Assembly: GCA_002340355.1 (NCBI GenBank) | Contig: DDLX01000040.1 | Coordinates: 186,001 to 250,000 of the forward strand | DNA length: 64,000 nt | Direction: 5' to 3' | DNA from: Cytophagales bacterium UBA2561 | GTDB taxonomy: Bacteria > Bacteroidota > Bacteroidia > Cytophagales > Thermoflexibacteraceae | Shown here: positions 10,001-17,959 of the stretch, one piece after another | Numbering within the stretch: the first letter of the stretch is position 1 | How the letters are laid out: each line of letters opens with the position of its first letter | Notes under the pieces: model-generated | Seen by the model: the letters and a program-made list of their open reading frames with translations, nothing else | What the model was told of the DNA's origin: nothing | The model's database searches: none | Translations under genes and position numbers: made by a program

Positions 10001-10074
10001 TGGGCAAAGCCGATGCCGATTATTTCCAACGAGCGATTACATTTGTGAAGAGTTTAAATAGGCGAAATATTTGA
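7036..10074 (+). CDS. LRR-Roc-COR (ROCO) GTPase
   Basis: A 1012-residue multidomain GTP-binding protein of the ROCO family, to which human LRRK2 and Chlorobium tepidum Roco belong. Order: a short head; about 13 near-identical 22-residue leucine-rich repeats (about residues 95-400, core LxFxxNxVSDISALxNL, internalin-like); a Roc GTPase with P-loop GEGEVGKTSL (about 450), switch II DFGGQE (about 504) and NKLD (about 559); then a COR dimerisation region (about 620-850) and a C-terminal helical tail. All nucleotide motifs look intact. The ATG at 7036 is preferred to the upstream TTG. Its cellular role is unknown; bacterial ROCO proteins are dimeric GTPases. A MITE sits 47 bp upstream. The next three genes run the same way, but only loosely spaced. 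Confidence 0.92.
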   Translation: MSQLALDLIAKNKRNRSPFLDLGNCGLIELPQELFDCVWLENLNLGIGYFDEETQKFAQTENQGEQNQIVSLGEKNKSVFGLRFSKTKKNIAELQNLRILTVQGKSSIFQETQRISDISLLATLTNLEVLDFSYNSVSDISPLSNLHQLKILDFQQNSVSDISVLAIFRQLRYLDFSSNSVSDISKLSNLHHLQYLNFGGNSVSDISALSNLQKLQSLYFWRNKVSDISALDKLNKLEYLNFSNNSVSNIESLSNLKNLQYLKFGNNSVSDISAIANLHKLEHLNFSDNQVLNISAIIELKNLQTLELWTNQISDISAIANLHNLQILDFGYNKVSNISAISNLLNLQKLYFWDNQISDISAIANLHNLQELYFSENEVSDISILAQLQNLKYIKFKNTPAFEKLPQSVQKKATDLYDNQTEALHYWLDNFAQKPTQERYLREAKVVFVGEGEVGKTSLMKCLLYDKKASEIRTEKIEIHTCSDKFFYTPKPETKEPLKLYFWDFGGQEIMHATHKFFMTERSLYVLVVSGREDQPDTLEKWLEMLQSSCGDSPILLVINKLDNPKDTHRFPIRMLQKSYNIQGVVETSWQTGRGLAELKTEIQEILQTLPHFNEPFAPKYFAVKERLQALDENYIDYREYEKICLEVAENQSEEFNPTSQKLLADRLNSLGIMLNFREQHENLEELYVFKPQWIINGVYKIINSESVQKIGKIHEEEIFQLLREMNYRDHRERDFIIRMMKYFELAYLRTASNGENYYLIPSTFKPDKPEELENYWDEKSEKTNSLHFRFQYKIWRNDYISFFLVNQHEKIKDEFYWKNGAVLQYGKNEVLIEAHRLTKNIEIQVLGSQDKRYALWQVREALNHVHQKFQVKELGISELVVYRENGEEDSFKVERLKTMLKNGIEKEFSDKFEKMLLIKKLLGEVELSNKEKLQSALENISDKSLSEPQVLGLVDLVQKGKLADFFEELNRLGIQNFQQSRLENEFILGKADADYFQRAITFVKSLNRRNI

Positions 10075-10152
10075 TTATCAGGCTTTGAAAAGGATTCAAA
10101 AAGAGGTATATTTACTTTCTAAGAATGATTGTATGATTTGGATAATAAAAAA

Positions 10153-10572
10153 ATGGAACAAGAACAACAAGAGTTTTTGAGTGTTTGGCAAATTGCTCAA
10201 CAATTTGAGAAAATTTATCAGAGTATAGATAAAACCCAAGTTCAAGTTTTGGAACAAGAACTACTCAAAATGTATCCGAGTGAGAAAAGTCAAGTTTGGA
10301 TTTTTTCGGATTATGGTGAAGATGATAATTCGATAGGTCTGGATATAGGTATTTCGGAGGCTTTGAAAAATGTAGATACACCTAAAACTTTTGCTCAATT
10401 AATGCAAAATTACTTGATTTATACTGATTTACAAAAACTTACAGGATTAGCAGAGTGCATTAAATTAATGGAACGTAAAGCAGGAGAAAAGTACGAAGTG
10501 GATTTAATTTCTGTATTTTATCATGACGAACTAAAAAATCATCATATCCATTTACGAATCATTAAATTATAA
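10153..10572 (+). CDS. Small hypothetical cytoplasmic protein
   Basis: About 139 residues from the ATG at 10153, with no signal peptide or membrane segment. It begins MEQEQQEFLSVWQIAQQFEKIY, a charged helical head, and ends in an alternating strand-like region (FYHDELKNHHIHLRIIKL). I do not recognise the family. The stop is 4 bp before the next gene, so the two are probably co-transcribed and possibly translationally coupled. It may belong functionally with the ROCO gene upstream (78-bp gap); that is inference only. Confidence 0.65.
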   Translation: MEQEQQEFLSVWQIAQQFEKIYQSIDKTQVQVLEQELLKMYPSEKSQVWIFSDYGEDDNSIGLDIGISEALKNVDTPKTFAQLMQNYLIYTDLQKLTGLAECIKLMERKAGEKYEVDLISVFYHDELKNHHIHLRIIKL

Positions 10573-10576
10573 AACC

Positions 10577-10846
10577 ATGAAAGAAGCTAAAAAAGGAAAA
10601 TGTGAAAAATGTGGAATTTTTTTCTACATCCACGAACATCATATTTTGCCCAAAAGTATTTTTGGAAAAAAAGGACAAACAGCCAAACTTTGCCCAAATT
10701 GTCATACCCATTTTCACGAATACAGTAAAAAGAAAACCACTAATCCACAGGATGCAAATGAAGCCCGAAAAATTTGGTACACTTGGCTCAAAACGGTCTC
10801 GGTGGTCGTAACGATGTTAGTTTTAGGAATTATGTTTTTTAGTTAA
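10577..10846 (+). CDS. HNH-type zinc protein with a C-terminal membrane segment
   Basis: 89 residues. CEKCGIFFYIHEHHILPKSIFGKKGQTAKLC..., read in pieces, gives CxxC at about 9-12, HHILPKS at about 21-27 and CPNCHTHFHEY at about 39-49, which is the layout of a compact HNH/treble-clef nuclease core with structural zinc cysteines. Unlike ordinary HNH enzymes, it ends in a single hydrophobic helix (TVSVVVTMLVLGIMFF, about 73-88). Whether it cuts DNA is unknown; the HH pair and the later H residues that a nuclease would need are present. It is coupled to the preceding gene (4-bp gap). Confidence 0.7.
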   Translation: MKEAKKGKCEKCGIFFYIHEHHILPKSIFGKKGQTAKLCPNCHTHFHEYSKKKTTNPQDANEARKIWYTWLKTVSVVVTMLVLGIMFFS

Positions 10847-10858
10847 AAATGATGTGAT

Positions 10859-11845
10859 ATGCCCAACTTTATTCACCAATTCAGAGCTGATTTTTTTGAG
10901 ATAACACCCCAAAATTTTGAAGATAAAGCCCTCCAACTTTTTGATTTTCAAGCTAAAAATAATCCCACTTATCGCCAATATTTAAACTATCTAAGAACGG
11001 ATATTTCCAAAATTCATACGATTGAACAAATTCCTTTTTTACCGATTCGTTTTTTCAAAAATCACCAAATACGTTCCATTTTTAGCCCTCCTACAACCAT
11101 TTTTCGAAGTAGTGGAACAACAGGACAAATTACCAGCCAACATTATGTCACAGATTTAGACTTTTATCACCAAAATTCACAATGGATTTTCGAACAATTT
11201 TATGGTAAATTAGTTGATTTTGAACTACTTGCATTACTACCTTCCTATTTAGAACGTTCAGATTCTTCATTAGTCGAAATGGCTCGTTTTTTTATGGCTA
11301 AAACAGGTTCGGAGTCAGGATTTTATCTGGATAATTTCGAAACCTTAGCCCAAAAAATCGAAGAATTAAACCAAAAAACACGTCCCATTTTATTGTTGGG
11401 AGTTACATTTGCCTTATTAGATTTTGCCGAAAAATTCCAAGTCAATTTAGAAAATGCCATCATCATGGAAACGGGAGGAATGAAAGGCAAACGTCCTGAG
11501 ATGACACGAGAAGAAGTACACCAAATATTAATACAAAACTTTGGTTGTCAAGTAATTCATTCAGAATATGGGATGACAGAATTACTTTCACAAGCCTACT
11601 CAAAAGGAGATGGAATTTTCAAGACTCCACCAACTTTACGAATTTTATTACGTGAACCAAACGATCCATTTTGTATTAATTCGGAGCGCACAAATGGAGG
11701 AATTAATGTCATCGATTTGGCAAATATTGAATCCTGTGCTTTTATCGAAACCCAAGATTTAGGTAGTTTTGAGACGGATGGATTTCGAGTTTTGGGACGC
11801 TTCGATAATTCTGATTTACGGGGTTGTAACTTGATGGTTTTGTGA
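10859..11845 (+). CDS. LuxE/F390-synthetase-like acyl-protein synthetase
   Basis: A 328-residue adenylate-forming enzyme of the LuxE acyl-protein synthetase group, related to phenylacetate-CoA ligase. The hallmark FRSSGTTGQITSQHYV at about residue 80-95 is the adenylate P-loop. Later motifs include METGGMKGKRPEMTREE (about 203-219), SEYGMTELLSQAYS (about 238-251) and a C-terminal IETQDLGSFETDGFRVLGR (about 296-314), where the ATP-contacting aspartate lies. Bacteroidota carry LuxE-like genes without luciferase; none is seen here. It probably activates a carboxylic acid, but the substrate is unknown. It starts 12 bp after the HNH-like gene. Confidence 0.82.
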   Translation: MPNFIHQFRADFFEITPQNFEDKALQLFDFQAKNNPTYRQYLNYLRTDISKIHTIEQIPFLPIRFFKNHQIRSIFSPPTTIFRSSGTTGQITSQHYVTDLDFYHQNSQWIFEQFYGKLVDFELLALLPSYLERSDSSLVEMARFFMAKTGSESGFYLDNFETLAQKIEELNQKTRPILLLGVTFALLDFAEKFQVNLENAIIMETGGMKGKRPEMTREEVHQILIQNFGCQVIHSEYGMTELLSQAYSKGDGIFKTPPTLRILLREPNDPFCINSERTNGGINVIDLANIESCAFIETQDLGSFETDGFRVLGRFDNSDLRGCNLMVL

Positions 11846-11961
11846 ATGTAATCCAAAATTAAGCCACTAAAATCGGAAAGAATCTTACATCCTTTGACCT
11901 AAAAAAATAAAATTTGCGTTGTATCTTTAAATCAAAATAGAATCTCAAACCAAATAGCATC

Positions 11962-12099
11962 ATGAAAAAAATTCTCTTTGCGATATTGGGTATTGCCATG
12001 CTTGGCATTTCGGCTTGTTCTTATAAAAGTTGTCCGACCTATGCCAAAGCTCCCGCAAAACTCGAAATAACTACTCCAACTACGGAAGTAAATATGTAG
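11962..12099 (+). CDS. 45-residue lipoprotein
   Basis: A short frame that begins MKKILFAILGIAMLGISACS. It has a lysine-rich start, a hydrophobic core and a good lipobox (GISAC, with the cysteine at residue 19), followed by a 26-residue polar tail (SYKSCPTYAKAPAKLEITTP...). Bacteroidota genomes often carry such minute lipoproteins of unknown role. It ends before the 12167-12210 palindrome. Confidence 0.6.
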   Translation: MKKILFAILGIAMLGISACSYKSCPTYAKAPAKLEITTPTTEVNM

Positions 12100-12166
12100 T
12101 TTTGGGATAAATACAGCCTTGTTAAGTAAATATTCTAACAAACTTAGTTTATCAAACTAAAAAGCA

Positions 12167-12210
12167 TTTTTCCGTAACGGTAGGTTTGTAAAACTACTGC
12201 TACGGAAAAA
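12167..12210. terminator. Palindrome between convergent genes, probable bidirectional terminator
   Basis: TTTTTCCGTA (12167-12176) pairs with TACGGAAAAA (12201-12210), with further pairing inside (CGGTAG/CTACTG) and a GTTTGTAAA loop. T- and A-runs on the outer ends suit termination in either direction, between the small lipoprotein and pdhA. The sequence is a variant of the dispersed TTTCCATAG...TTTGCAAA palindrome found elsewhere in this window. Confidence 0.65.
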
Positions 12211-12240
12211 TTAAATTTGGCTTTTTATAAAAAGAAGAGA

Positions 12241-13263
12241 CTATTCTCGATAAAAATCAAAATCCTCTACATAAACATCTTTAAAAATCTCATCTGCTTC
12301 AGGGAAAGGCGACTCTTCGGCAAACTTCACTGACTCTAGAACTCGTGCTTTGATATTTTTGTCCATCGTTTTGAGTTCATCTTCGGTAGCATATTCCCTT
12401 TCTAAAATGACTTTTTTACACTGTTGAATAGGATCTTGAGCTTTATACTCTGCTACTTCTTCTTTTGTCCGATATTTGGCAGGGTCAGACATCGAATGTC
12501 CTTTGTAACGGTAGGTTCTAAATTCGAGCAAAGTAGGTCCTTCGCCTGCTCTGGCACGTTTTGCGGCTCTTTCTACTGCCAAATGTACCTCTTCCACTTG
12601 CATTGCATCCACAGCTTCCGAAGGCATTTGATAAGCACTTCCCAAAACATACAAATCTGTTACATTAGAAGTTCGTTCAACCGAAGTTCCCATTGCATAG
12701 CCATTGTTTTCAATGACAAAAATAACGGGTAACATCCATGACATCGCTAAATTTAAGGCTTCATGAAATGCTCCTTGTCGAACTGCTCCATCTCCCATAT
12801 AGCACATACAAAGATTGCCTGTTTCATTGTATTTCTCCGCAAATGCAAGTCCTGCTCCTAAAGGAACTTGTCCGCCTACAATGCCGTGTCCACCAATGAA
12901 ATTGACTTCCTTATCAAAAATGTGCATTGAACCACCTTTGCCTTTAGTCGTTCCTGTGGCTTTACCATACAATTCCGCCATGATAGCATCAGGATTTGTG
13001 CCAAGAGCTAAAGGATGTCCGTGGTCACGATAAGCTGTAATCCATTTGTCTTCTTTTCGGAGCGCTGATACTGCTCCTGCAGCACAGGCTTCTTGCCCAA
13101 TATAAAGATGACAAAAACCTTTGATTTTTTGTTGTCCGTAAAGTTGTCCTGCTTTTTCCTCAAATCGGCGCATCATAAGCATGGATTCGTACCAAGTCAT
13201 GTATTGCTCTTTCGAGAATTGAGTCGCTTTTACGTTTTCTAGTTCGGGTGTTTCTACGTCCAT
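12241..13263 (-). CDS. pdhA: Pyruvate dehydrogenase E1 component, alpha subunit
   Basis: A 340-residue thiamine-diphosphate enzyme subunit which, with E1 beta, decarboxylates pyruvate and passes the acetyl group to lipoyl-E2. It shows EACAAGAVSALRKEDKW, KGGSMHIFDKE, GGHGIVGGQVPLGAGLAFA, and the ThDP signature GDGAVRQGAFHEALN...ENNGYAMGTS (about residues 158-194). The phosphorylation-loop-like stretch YRYKGHSMSDPAKYRTKEE (about 253-271) is also typical. E1 beta and E2 are not in the neighbourhood, so the complex genes are split. A branched-chain or acetoin dehydrogenase alpha is the alternative; the motif pattern favours pyruvate. Confidence 0.92.
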   Translation of the reverse strand: MDVETPELENVKATQFSKEQYMTWYESMLMMRRFEEKAGQLYGQQKIKGFCHLYIGQEACAAGAVSALRKEDKWITAYRDHGHPLALGTNPDAIMAELYGKATGTTKGKGGSMHIFDKEVNFIGGHGIVGGQVPLGAGLAFAEKYNETGNLCMCYMGDGAVRQGAFHEALNLAMSWMLPVIFVIENNGYAMGTSVERTSNVTDLYVLGSAYQMPSEAVDAMQVEEVHLAVERAAKRARAGEGPTLLEFRTYRYKGHSMSDPAKYRTKEEVAEYKAQDPIQQCKKVILEREYATEDELKTMDKNIKARVLESVKFAEESPFPEADEIFKDVYVEDFDFYRE

Positions 13264-13636
13264 TTTGTTTTAAGTTTTTTGAATTTGGGGTTAATCTTTT
13301 AGGACTTTGGATGTAAAATTCAACCTGTACGATTTCAGAAAAACACGTATAGGTTTATTGTATAATAAATTTAAGTTTTTAGGAAATTTCTGAGTGATGG
13401 AGTTCTATGAAAAATATTTCTGGAATCCGCTCAATTACTCTTGGGTGGGAGTTTTTTCTCAGGAATGCCCTTGATTATTGTTTCAATCCAATTTATAAAG
13501 GATTGAAATTTTCCAAATATAACAAAATGGATGCAAAATCATCATTTTTCAGAATCGTTTTTTATGACCTGAAAATACAATTTGGGAAGGAATTTGGAAG
13601 AGATTTTTAGGAATATAGCCTACAATTAAAGGATAT
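13264..13636. other. Intergenic region upstream of pdhA
   Basis: This holds the pdhA leader and a hairpin TTTCAATCC (13481-13489) / GGATTGAAA (13500-13508). A 67-codon plus-strand frame (13407-13610) covers it, but the hairpin falls inside that frame and the protein has no recognisable features, so I do not call it a gene. Confidence 0.45.
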
Positions 13637-13669
13637 AAAAAAAGCATCAATCCAAAATTAGATTGATGC
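13637..13669 (-). terminator. Terminator of tRNA-Glu
   Basis: On the minus strand GCATCAATC pairs with GATTGATGC (13644-13652 and 13661-13669 in plus coordinates), and a run of seven T follows (plus-strand A-run 13637-13643). It lies 11 bp past the tRNA 3' end: a textbook rho-independent terminator. Confidence 0.85.
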
Positions 13670-13680
13670 TTAGAAAGTAG

Positions 13681-13752
13681 TACACCATACGGGATTTGAA
13701 CCCGTGTTACCGCCGTGAAAGGGCGGCGTCCTAACCCCTAGACGAATGGTGC
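13681..13752 (-). tRNA. tRNA-Glu (TTC)
   Basis: 72 nt on the minus strand. The acceptor GCACCAT (5') pairs with ATGGTGT (3'), with a G-U at the first pair. The anticodon loop CTTTCAC gives TTC for glutamate, and the T-arm reads GGGTTCAAATCCC with the standard TTC loop. The CCA end is not fully encoded. It is followed by its own terminator. Confidence 0.95.
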
Positions 13753-13847
13753 AGTTGTTTCGTGCCACAAATGTACGCATTTTTATATACGTACCAAATT
13801 TTGAGTGATTTTTTTTTAATTTTTTTTCAAAAATATTTTCTGATACG

Positions 13848-15851
13848 CTAAGGTTTATATTTTTCTAACTGATCCTTAATACGTTGCATGACTGTAATGA
13901 GCAAAAACATATTGAAATCTTTATCCTCCATTTCTTTGGTCAATTCGTCATATGCGATAAGTTGGTCATGAATTTTAAGTCTGTCCTTTAATAATTTTTT
14001 AGTTGTACTATCTTTTGGAAACGTTCCAAACCGAAAACGAAATACCATTTTTTCGGCACACCAGCGTTTATGTTCAATTGGAGCAAAGACTTTAAAGTAC
14101 TTTTCAATCACTTCTCTGACAAACTCAGTATGCCCCATTTTTCGAAGAAAGTCCACTTTTATCTTGAGATGCCGAGCCACATAGCGATTTGATTCTTGTT
14201 TGAGATCTTCCAATTCATTCCAACGGACATCAATAGTAAAATTACCCAATTCCTCATAAGGTTTTCCAATACTCTTTGACAATTCTGTTAGAATAGCTTT
14301 TTCTAGTTCAGCAAGTGGATCAGAAGTGGAAAACGTCATTTCTAAGAATTGTTTTTCCATTGCCTCGTGAACTTCATTCGATAACTTTACTCGTTCTTCT
14401 TTCGATAATAATCCTTCGAATTCATATTTCATCGAATAAAAATAATTGACGGCTTTCGCAAGTGCATCCGTAATTCCAGAGGCATCAATCAGACTATGTT
14501 TGGTACAATTATCCGCAATTAATTTAATAACATGTGTATTGAACTGTTCGCGTAATTCATTGAATAATGGCGCATCCGAACCATGCGACTGGATGACTTG
14601 TGGATCTAATAAATCCAACACTTGCGAATTCTCAGGCAAACAAATAACCATAGGAGTACGAGTCAAATCACCAACTTCGGAATATAACACTTGCCGAAAG
14701 CTATTCGCTAGTCCCATCAAATAAGCATCACTTTCACCAAAGAAATAAACGCCACTTAGGTTTTTGAGATAATGATGAAAGGTTTCGCTTTGGTAAGTCG
14801 CTCCATAGAAATTTTCGTTTTCTAATTCAATCGGAATAATATCTACATAATCTGAAATGAAGGGATACTTAAACTGAATATCCTGAAGCGCATCTTCTAC
14901 GTTTTTTTCAATTAGAATAATCTGTAAGTTTCGAATACCTGGGCTATGACTCAAAATAATATTTTCGGCAATAAAAGACTCTGTCGTTCGATTATATCCT
15001 ACAATAATAATATGATTTTCAGATGATTTTAAAGAAATAACTTTGCCTGTGTCATCTTCTTCTGTTTCATAAGTAACCTGATTTAAAGGAGAATATTTAT
15101 CTAAAATTACTTGTGCTGCTAAGTGGTCAGTATTAAAGGTATCAATATCAAATTTTTTAGTTTTATTATATAAGTCCATATAATCCCGTAAAAAACCATT
15201 ATTGTAACGGTCTCGAATATGTACCAATACTTTGATAGATTCTTGAATAATTCCCGTGTAATTCAAATGTGAAATCAGGTTGACCGCTTGTAAATTACTA
15301 TCATCCTTACCTAATGCCACCAAACAAAAAGAAGCTTTAGCCAATCCCGCATTAACCAATGTGGAACGCTCGTAAGCACTATCTGTAAGTACTAATCCAC
15401 CTTCGTAGCGTATTTTTTCGATATTTTCTTGATTTTCATCCGCTTCAATGACCACTACCTTAAATCCAGCCTTTAGTAATTCGTCTGCTAACCCATAACC
15501 AATACTTCCTAAGCCCAAAATAATGATATGTCGGTCATAGAAATATCGAATACGGAAAAGCACCCAGCTATCATAAGCGTATTTATAAACAGCAATAAAA
15601 AAACCATAACCCAAAATCATCGCAGCAATGTAACTCGCAACAACTAAATAGCGATTAGGCAATTCAGTAGGCTGTGTATTTTCCATCAAAAACATCGAGA
15701 AAACCGAATATAGAGCTTTCCAAAAATACATATCTCTGTCCTCGATATCCGTTAAGTCGGCTTGTTGATAATACCCCAACATCCCTAAGATAAATACTAG
15801 AAATATGGCTAAGATTAACGCAAACGGGCGGAGTTGTTTTAGTAACTTCAT
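13848..15851 (-). CDS. Ion-channel-like membrane protein with two RCK/TrkA-N domains and a RyR domain
   Basis: 667 residues. Two membrane helices (about 10-28 and 68-92) bracket a segment (FWKALYSVFSMFLMEN, about 43-58) where a K+ channel would have its pore loop, but no TxGYG filter is present. RCK domain 1 follows (GLGSIG at 113-118; the acidic VVIEAD ribose-binding end at about 133-138). RCK domain 2 starts at about 279 (IIIVGYNRTTES). The C-terminal part (about 592-650: EHKRWCAEK..., HDQLIAYDEL, KD) matches the ryanodine-receptor RyR repeat found in some bacterial channel proteins. It probably senses a nucleotide or ligand in the cytoplasm and gates or regulates ion flux. Ion specificity is unknown. 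Transcribed singly. Confidence 0.8.
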   Translation of the reverse strand: MKLLKQLRPFALILAIFLVFILGMLGYYQQADLTDIEDRDMYFWKALYSVFSMFLMENTQPTELPNRYLVVASYIAAMILGYGFFIAVYKYAYDSWVLFRIRYFYDRHIIILGLGSIGYGLADELLKAGFKVVVIEADENQENIEKIRYEGGLVLTDSAYERSTLVNAGLAKASFCLVALGKDDSNLQAVNLISHLNYTGIIQESIKVLVHIRDRYNNGFLRDYMDLYNKTKKFDIDTFNTDHLAAQVILDKYSPLNQVTYETEEDDTGKVISLKSSENHIIIVGYNRTTESFIAENIILSHSPGIRNLQIILIEKNVEDALQDIQFKYPFISDYVDIIPIELENENFYGATYQSETFHHYLKNLSGVYFFGESDAYLMGLANSFRQVLYSEVGDLTRTPMVICLPENSQVLDLLDPQVIQSHGSDAPLFNELREQFNTHVIKLIADNCTKHSLIDASGITDALAKAVNYFYSMKYEFEGLLSKEERVKLSNEVHEAMEKQFLEMTFSTSDPLAELEKAILTELSKSIGKPYEELGNFTIDVRWNELEDLKQESNRYVARHLKIKVDFLRKMGHTEFVREVIEKYFKVFAPIEHKRWCAEKMVFRFRFGTFPKDSTTKKLLKDRLKIHDQLIAYDELTKEMEDKDFNMFLLITVMQRIKDQLEKYKP

Positions 15852-15929
15852 GAGAATTTATTTAGCAATCTTCATATGATTTGGCTATAAACTTATTGAG
15901 TTTTATGCATGAAGATTTTATCACTCGGT

Positions 15930-16613
15930 TCATTCAACATGTAAAATAAAAACCTCATAGTACAAAGTGACTCCAGCAGGAATTTTTCCATAAGAACGGT
16001 TTCCATACGCCAAGTGAGGCGGAATTTGTAAAACAGCTTTTGTTCCTACTCGCAATCCGACCAAACCTTTATCCAATCCCTGAATTAATTTGCCTTGACC
16101 AAGTATGCTTTCATGAGGAATTTTCTGTTCTAAGGAGGAATCAAAAACATATCCATCTTCGAATTTACCAACATATTCAAAGCGAATTGCTTTCCCTTCT
16201 TCAGCCATAGTACCTTTTCCCTGTTTCATAATTTTTAATCCTATACCCAATGAGGTAGTATCAAAGCCTGCTGTGAAATGTCGATTTTCCCATTCATATA
16301 AGGCTTTATCTAAGAATAAAATATCAGAGGAAGCTAATTTAAGTTTCTTATTTTGGGCAATTTTGAGCAAATAACGAGTGCGACTTTCAGGAACTCTCAG
16401 TTTTAAAATTTTTCGTTTTTGATTATACACATAAAAAAAATCTGACGTAGCCGAAAAACGAGCACATTGGTTCGGAAAAAGCGCATTTTTATAACAGTAA
16501 TCAGCTTCAGAATTGGACTTAGGACAATGCTTACAATTTTGGGCTTGGGTTGTAAATATCCAACCGAAACAACTTCCCAAAAATAAAATGAATGCAAAAT
16601 GATTTAATCTCAA
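15930..16613 (-). CDS. Secreted FKBP-type peptidyl-prolyl cis-trans isomerase
   Basis: 227 residues. The signal peptide (FAFILFLGSCFGWIFTTQAQ) is followed by a spacer with several cysteines (NCKHCPKS, DYCYKNALFPNQC, unusual for the family) and a C-terminal FKBP domain (about 125-227). Typical motifs are EGKAIRFEYVGKFEDGYVFDSS, IQGLDKGLVGLRVGTKAVLQIPPHLAYGNR, IPAGVTLYYEVFILHVE. The likely start is TTG at 16613, since there is no in-frame ATG between the upstream stop and the signal peptide. It acts in the periplasm or at the surface on proline isomerisation. The cysteine-rich head could be structural. Confidence 0.85.
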   Translation of the reverse strand: MRLNHFAFILFLGSCFGWIFTTQAQNCKHCPKSNSEADYCYKNALFPNQCARFSATSDFFYVYNQKRKILKLRVPESRTRYLLKIAQNKKLKLASSDILFLDKALYEWENRHFTAGFDTTSLGIGLKIMKQGKGTMAEEGKAIRFEYVGKFEDGYVFDSSLEQKIPHESILGQGKLIQGLDKGLVGLRVGTKAVLQIPPHLAYGNRSYGKIPAGVTLYYEVFILHVE

Positions 16614-16964
16614 AATGGGTTTTTATTTAATCAAACTAATGAATCATGGTGTAAGTAAAAGGATAAAATAGTTTCTATATTTTGAGTTCTGAGCAATGTT
16701 TGTCCCCAAAGATAAGATTTCAGAGCAGAAAAATACGTTTAGCCTTATATTTCAGACACTTTCTATGCGGGTTTACTTTAGAATTTTTACCTTTGCGGGG
16801 TTTTTAAAAAACAATCCAAAACCCAAAGCGTTTTTCTAAAAATTTAGAACATATAATTCAAGTAAATAAATCCAAGTAGCTTACCTGTTCCTTTTTGTAT
16901 TAAGAGCTTTTAATTTATTGATTATCAAATAGTGTAAAATAATTGCTTTAAATTATTTCAAATC
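16614..16964. other. Intergenic region between divergent FKBP and Usp genes
   Basis: AT-rich and non-coding. It contains an exact TAnnTTTG box, TACCTTTG at 16788-16795, which is a candidate -7 element for the usp gene 170 bp downstream, and little else. No repeat or RNA structure was recognised. Confidence 0.4.
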
Positions 16965-17900
16965 ATGTATTTAATTCGCCGTGTCATGGTTGGGCTTGAC
17001 CTAACTAAAATGGATGAGCATCTAGTCCGATATGCTTTCTTTATCACGAAAATCGTCAAGACGGTAGATAAAGTTTTTTTTGTGCATATATCTTCGAATA
17101 ATAATCAACTCCCTGAAAATCTACGAGAGACTTACCCCGAAATCCAAGCAAAATCCCAAGAGGTTATTATTGAGCAGATGAAAAAGCTAGCTGCAAAATA
17201 TGAATCTCAATTTCCTGAATCTCAATTTGAAACTATCGTAAAAGCTATACACGGAGATCCACTCACACAAATCTTGCATTTGAGTAAAAAGCATCAAATT
17301 GATTTGATTTTAACAGGACGTAAAAATGTTTTGGACGGCTCTGGATTATTAACTCGGAAGCTGGCTCGAAGAGCATTATGCTCCGTATTGTGTGTCCCTA
17401 AAAATGTTAAAACGGAAATATCTAAGATTTTTATTCCTATTGATTTCTCGGATTATTCCAAAGTAGCGATGGAATATGCGCTACGATTTACGGATACTCA
17501 CCCCGAAACAGAAATATTATGTCACCATGTTTATCGGCTACCCAATGGTTACTATGCTTCAGGCAAAAGTGTAGATGCATTTGGAAAAATTATGAAGGAA
17601 AATGCCAGAGAAACATGGACAAATTTTATTGGTCAATTTGATATTGGAGATCAAAAGGTCTCTATAAAATATGCCTTCGACCCAAAAGGAACTGCCACAG
17701 CCCGTATGAGTTACAATACGGCTTTAGTTGAACATGTGGATATGATCTTATTAGGATCAAAAGGACGAACAAGAGCTGCCGCTGCACTCCTTGGAAGTTT
17801 TGCTGAAAAATTATTATTAGAAAATACCAATTTACCTCTTTTTATTCTCAAGGGTAAGAAGAAAAATTTAGATATCTTAGCTGCTTTGATGAAATTATAA
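16965..17900 (+). CDS. Tandem-domain universal stress protein
   Basis: A 311-residue cytoplasmic protein with two Usp domains. The first (about 1-145) ends with LILTGRKNVLDGSGLLTRKLARRALCSVLCVP. The second (about 150-300) begins EISKIFIPIDFSDYSKVAMEYALRF and has the ATP-binding motif ILLGSKGRTRAAAALLGSFAEKLL (G-2x-G-9x-G-S/T type). Family members bind ATP or AMP and are made under stress. A tandem arrangement is common in Bacteroidota. A hairpin follows the gene. Confidence 0.88.
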   Translation: MYLIRRVMVGLDLTKMDEHLVRYAFFITKIVKTVDKVFFVHISSNNNQLPENLRETYPEIQAKSQEVIIEQMKKLAAKYESQFPESQFETIVKAIHGDPLTQILHLSKKHQIDLILTGRKNVLDGSGLLTRKLARRALCSVLCVPKNVKTEISKIFIPIDFSDYSKVAMEYALRFTDTHPETEILCHHVYRLPNGYYASGKSVDAFGKIMKENARETWTNFIGQFDIGDQKVSIKYAFDPKGTATARMSYNTALVEHVDMILLGSKGRTRAAAALLGSFAEKLLLENTNLPLFILKGKKKNLDILAALMKL

Positions 17901-17909
17901 CGCTTATCT

Positions 17910-17940
17910 ACTTTGGCAAGGTATTCCACTTTGTCAAAGT
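17910..17940 (+). terminator. Hairpin between usp and ftsE
   Basis: ACTTTGGCAAGG (17910-17921) pairs with the tail of CACTTTGTCAAAGT (17927-17940), about 12 bp including two or three G-U pairs, followed by a pyrimidine-rich run. The same ACTTTGTCAAAG word occurs in the hairpin at 21582-21626. Confidence 0.5.
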
Positions 17941-17959
17941 TTCAATCTCTTTCCTAAAG

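Noticed and set aside
13407..13610. 67-codon plus-strand frame before tRNA-Glu
   Set aside because: It contains a 9-bp hairpin (13481-13508), has no recognisable sequence and no promoter box, and looks like non-coding leader.
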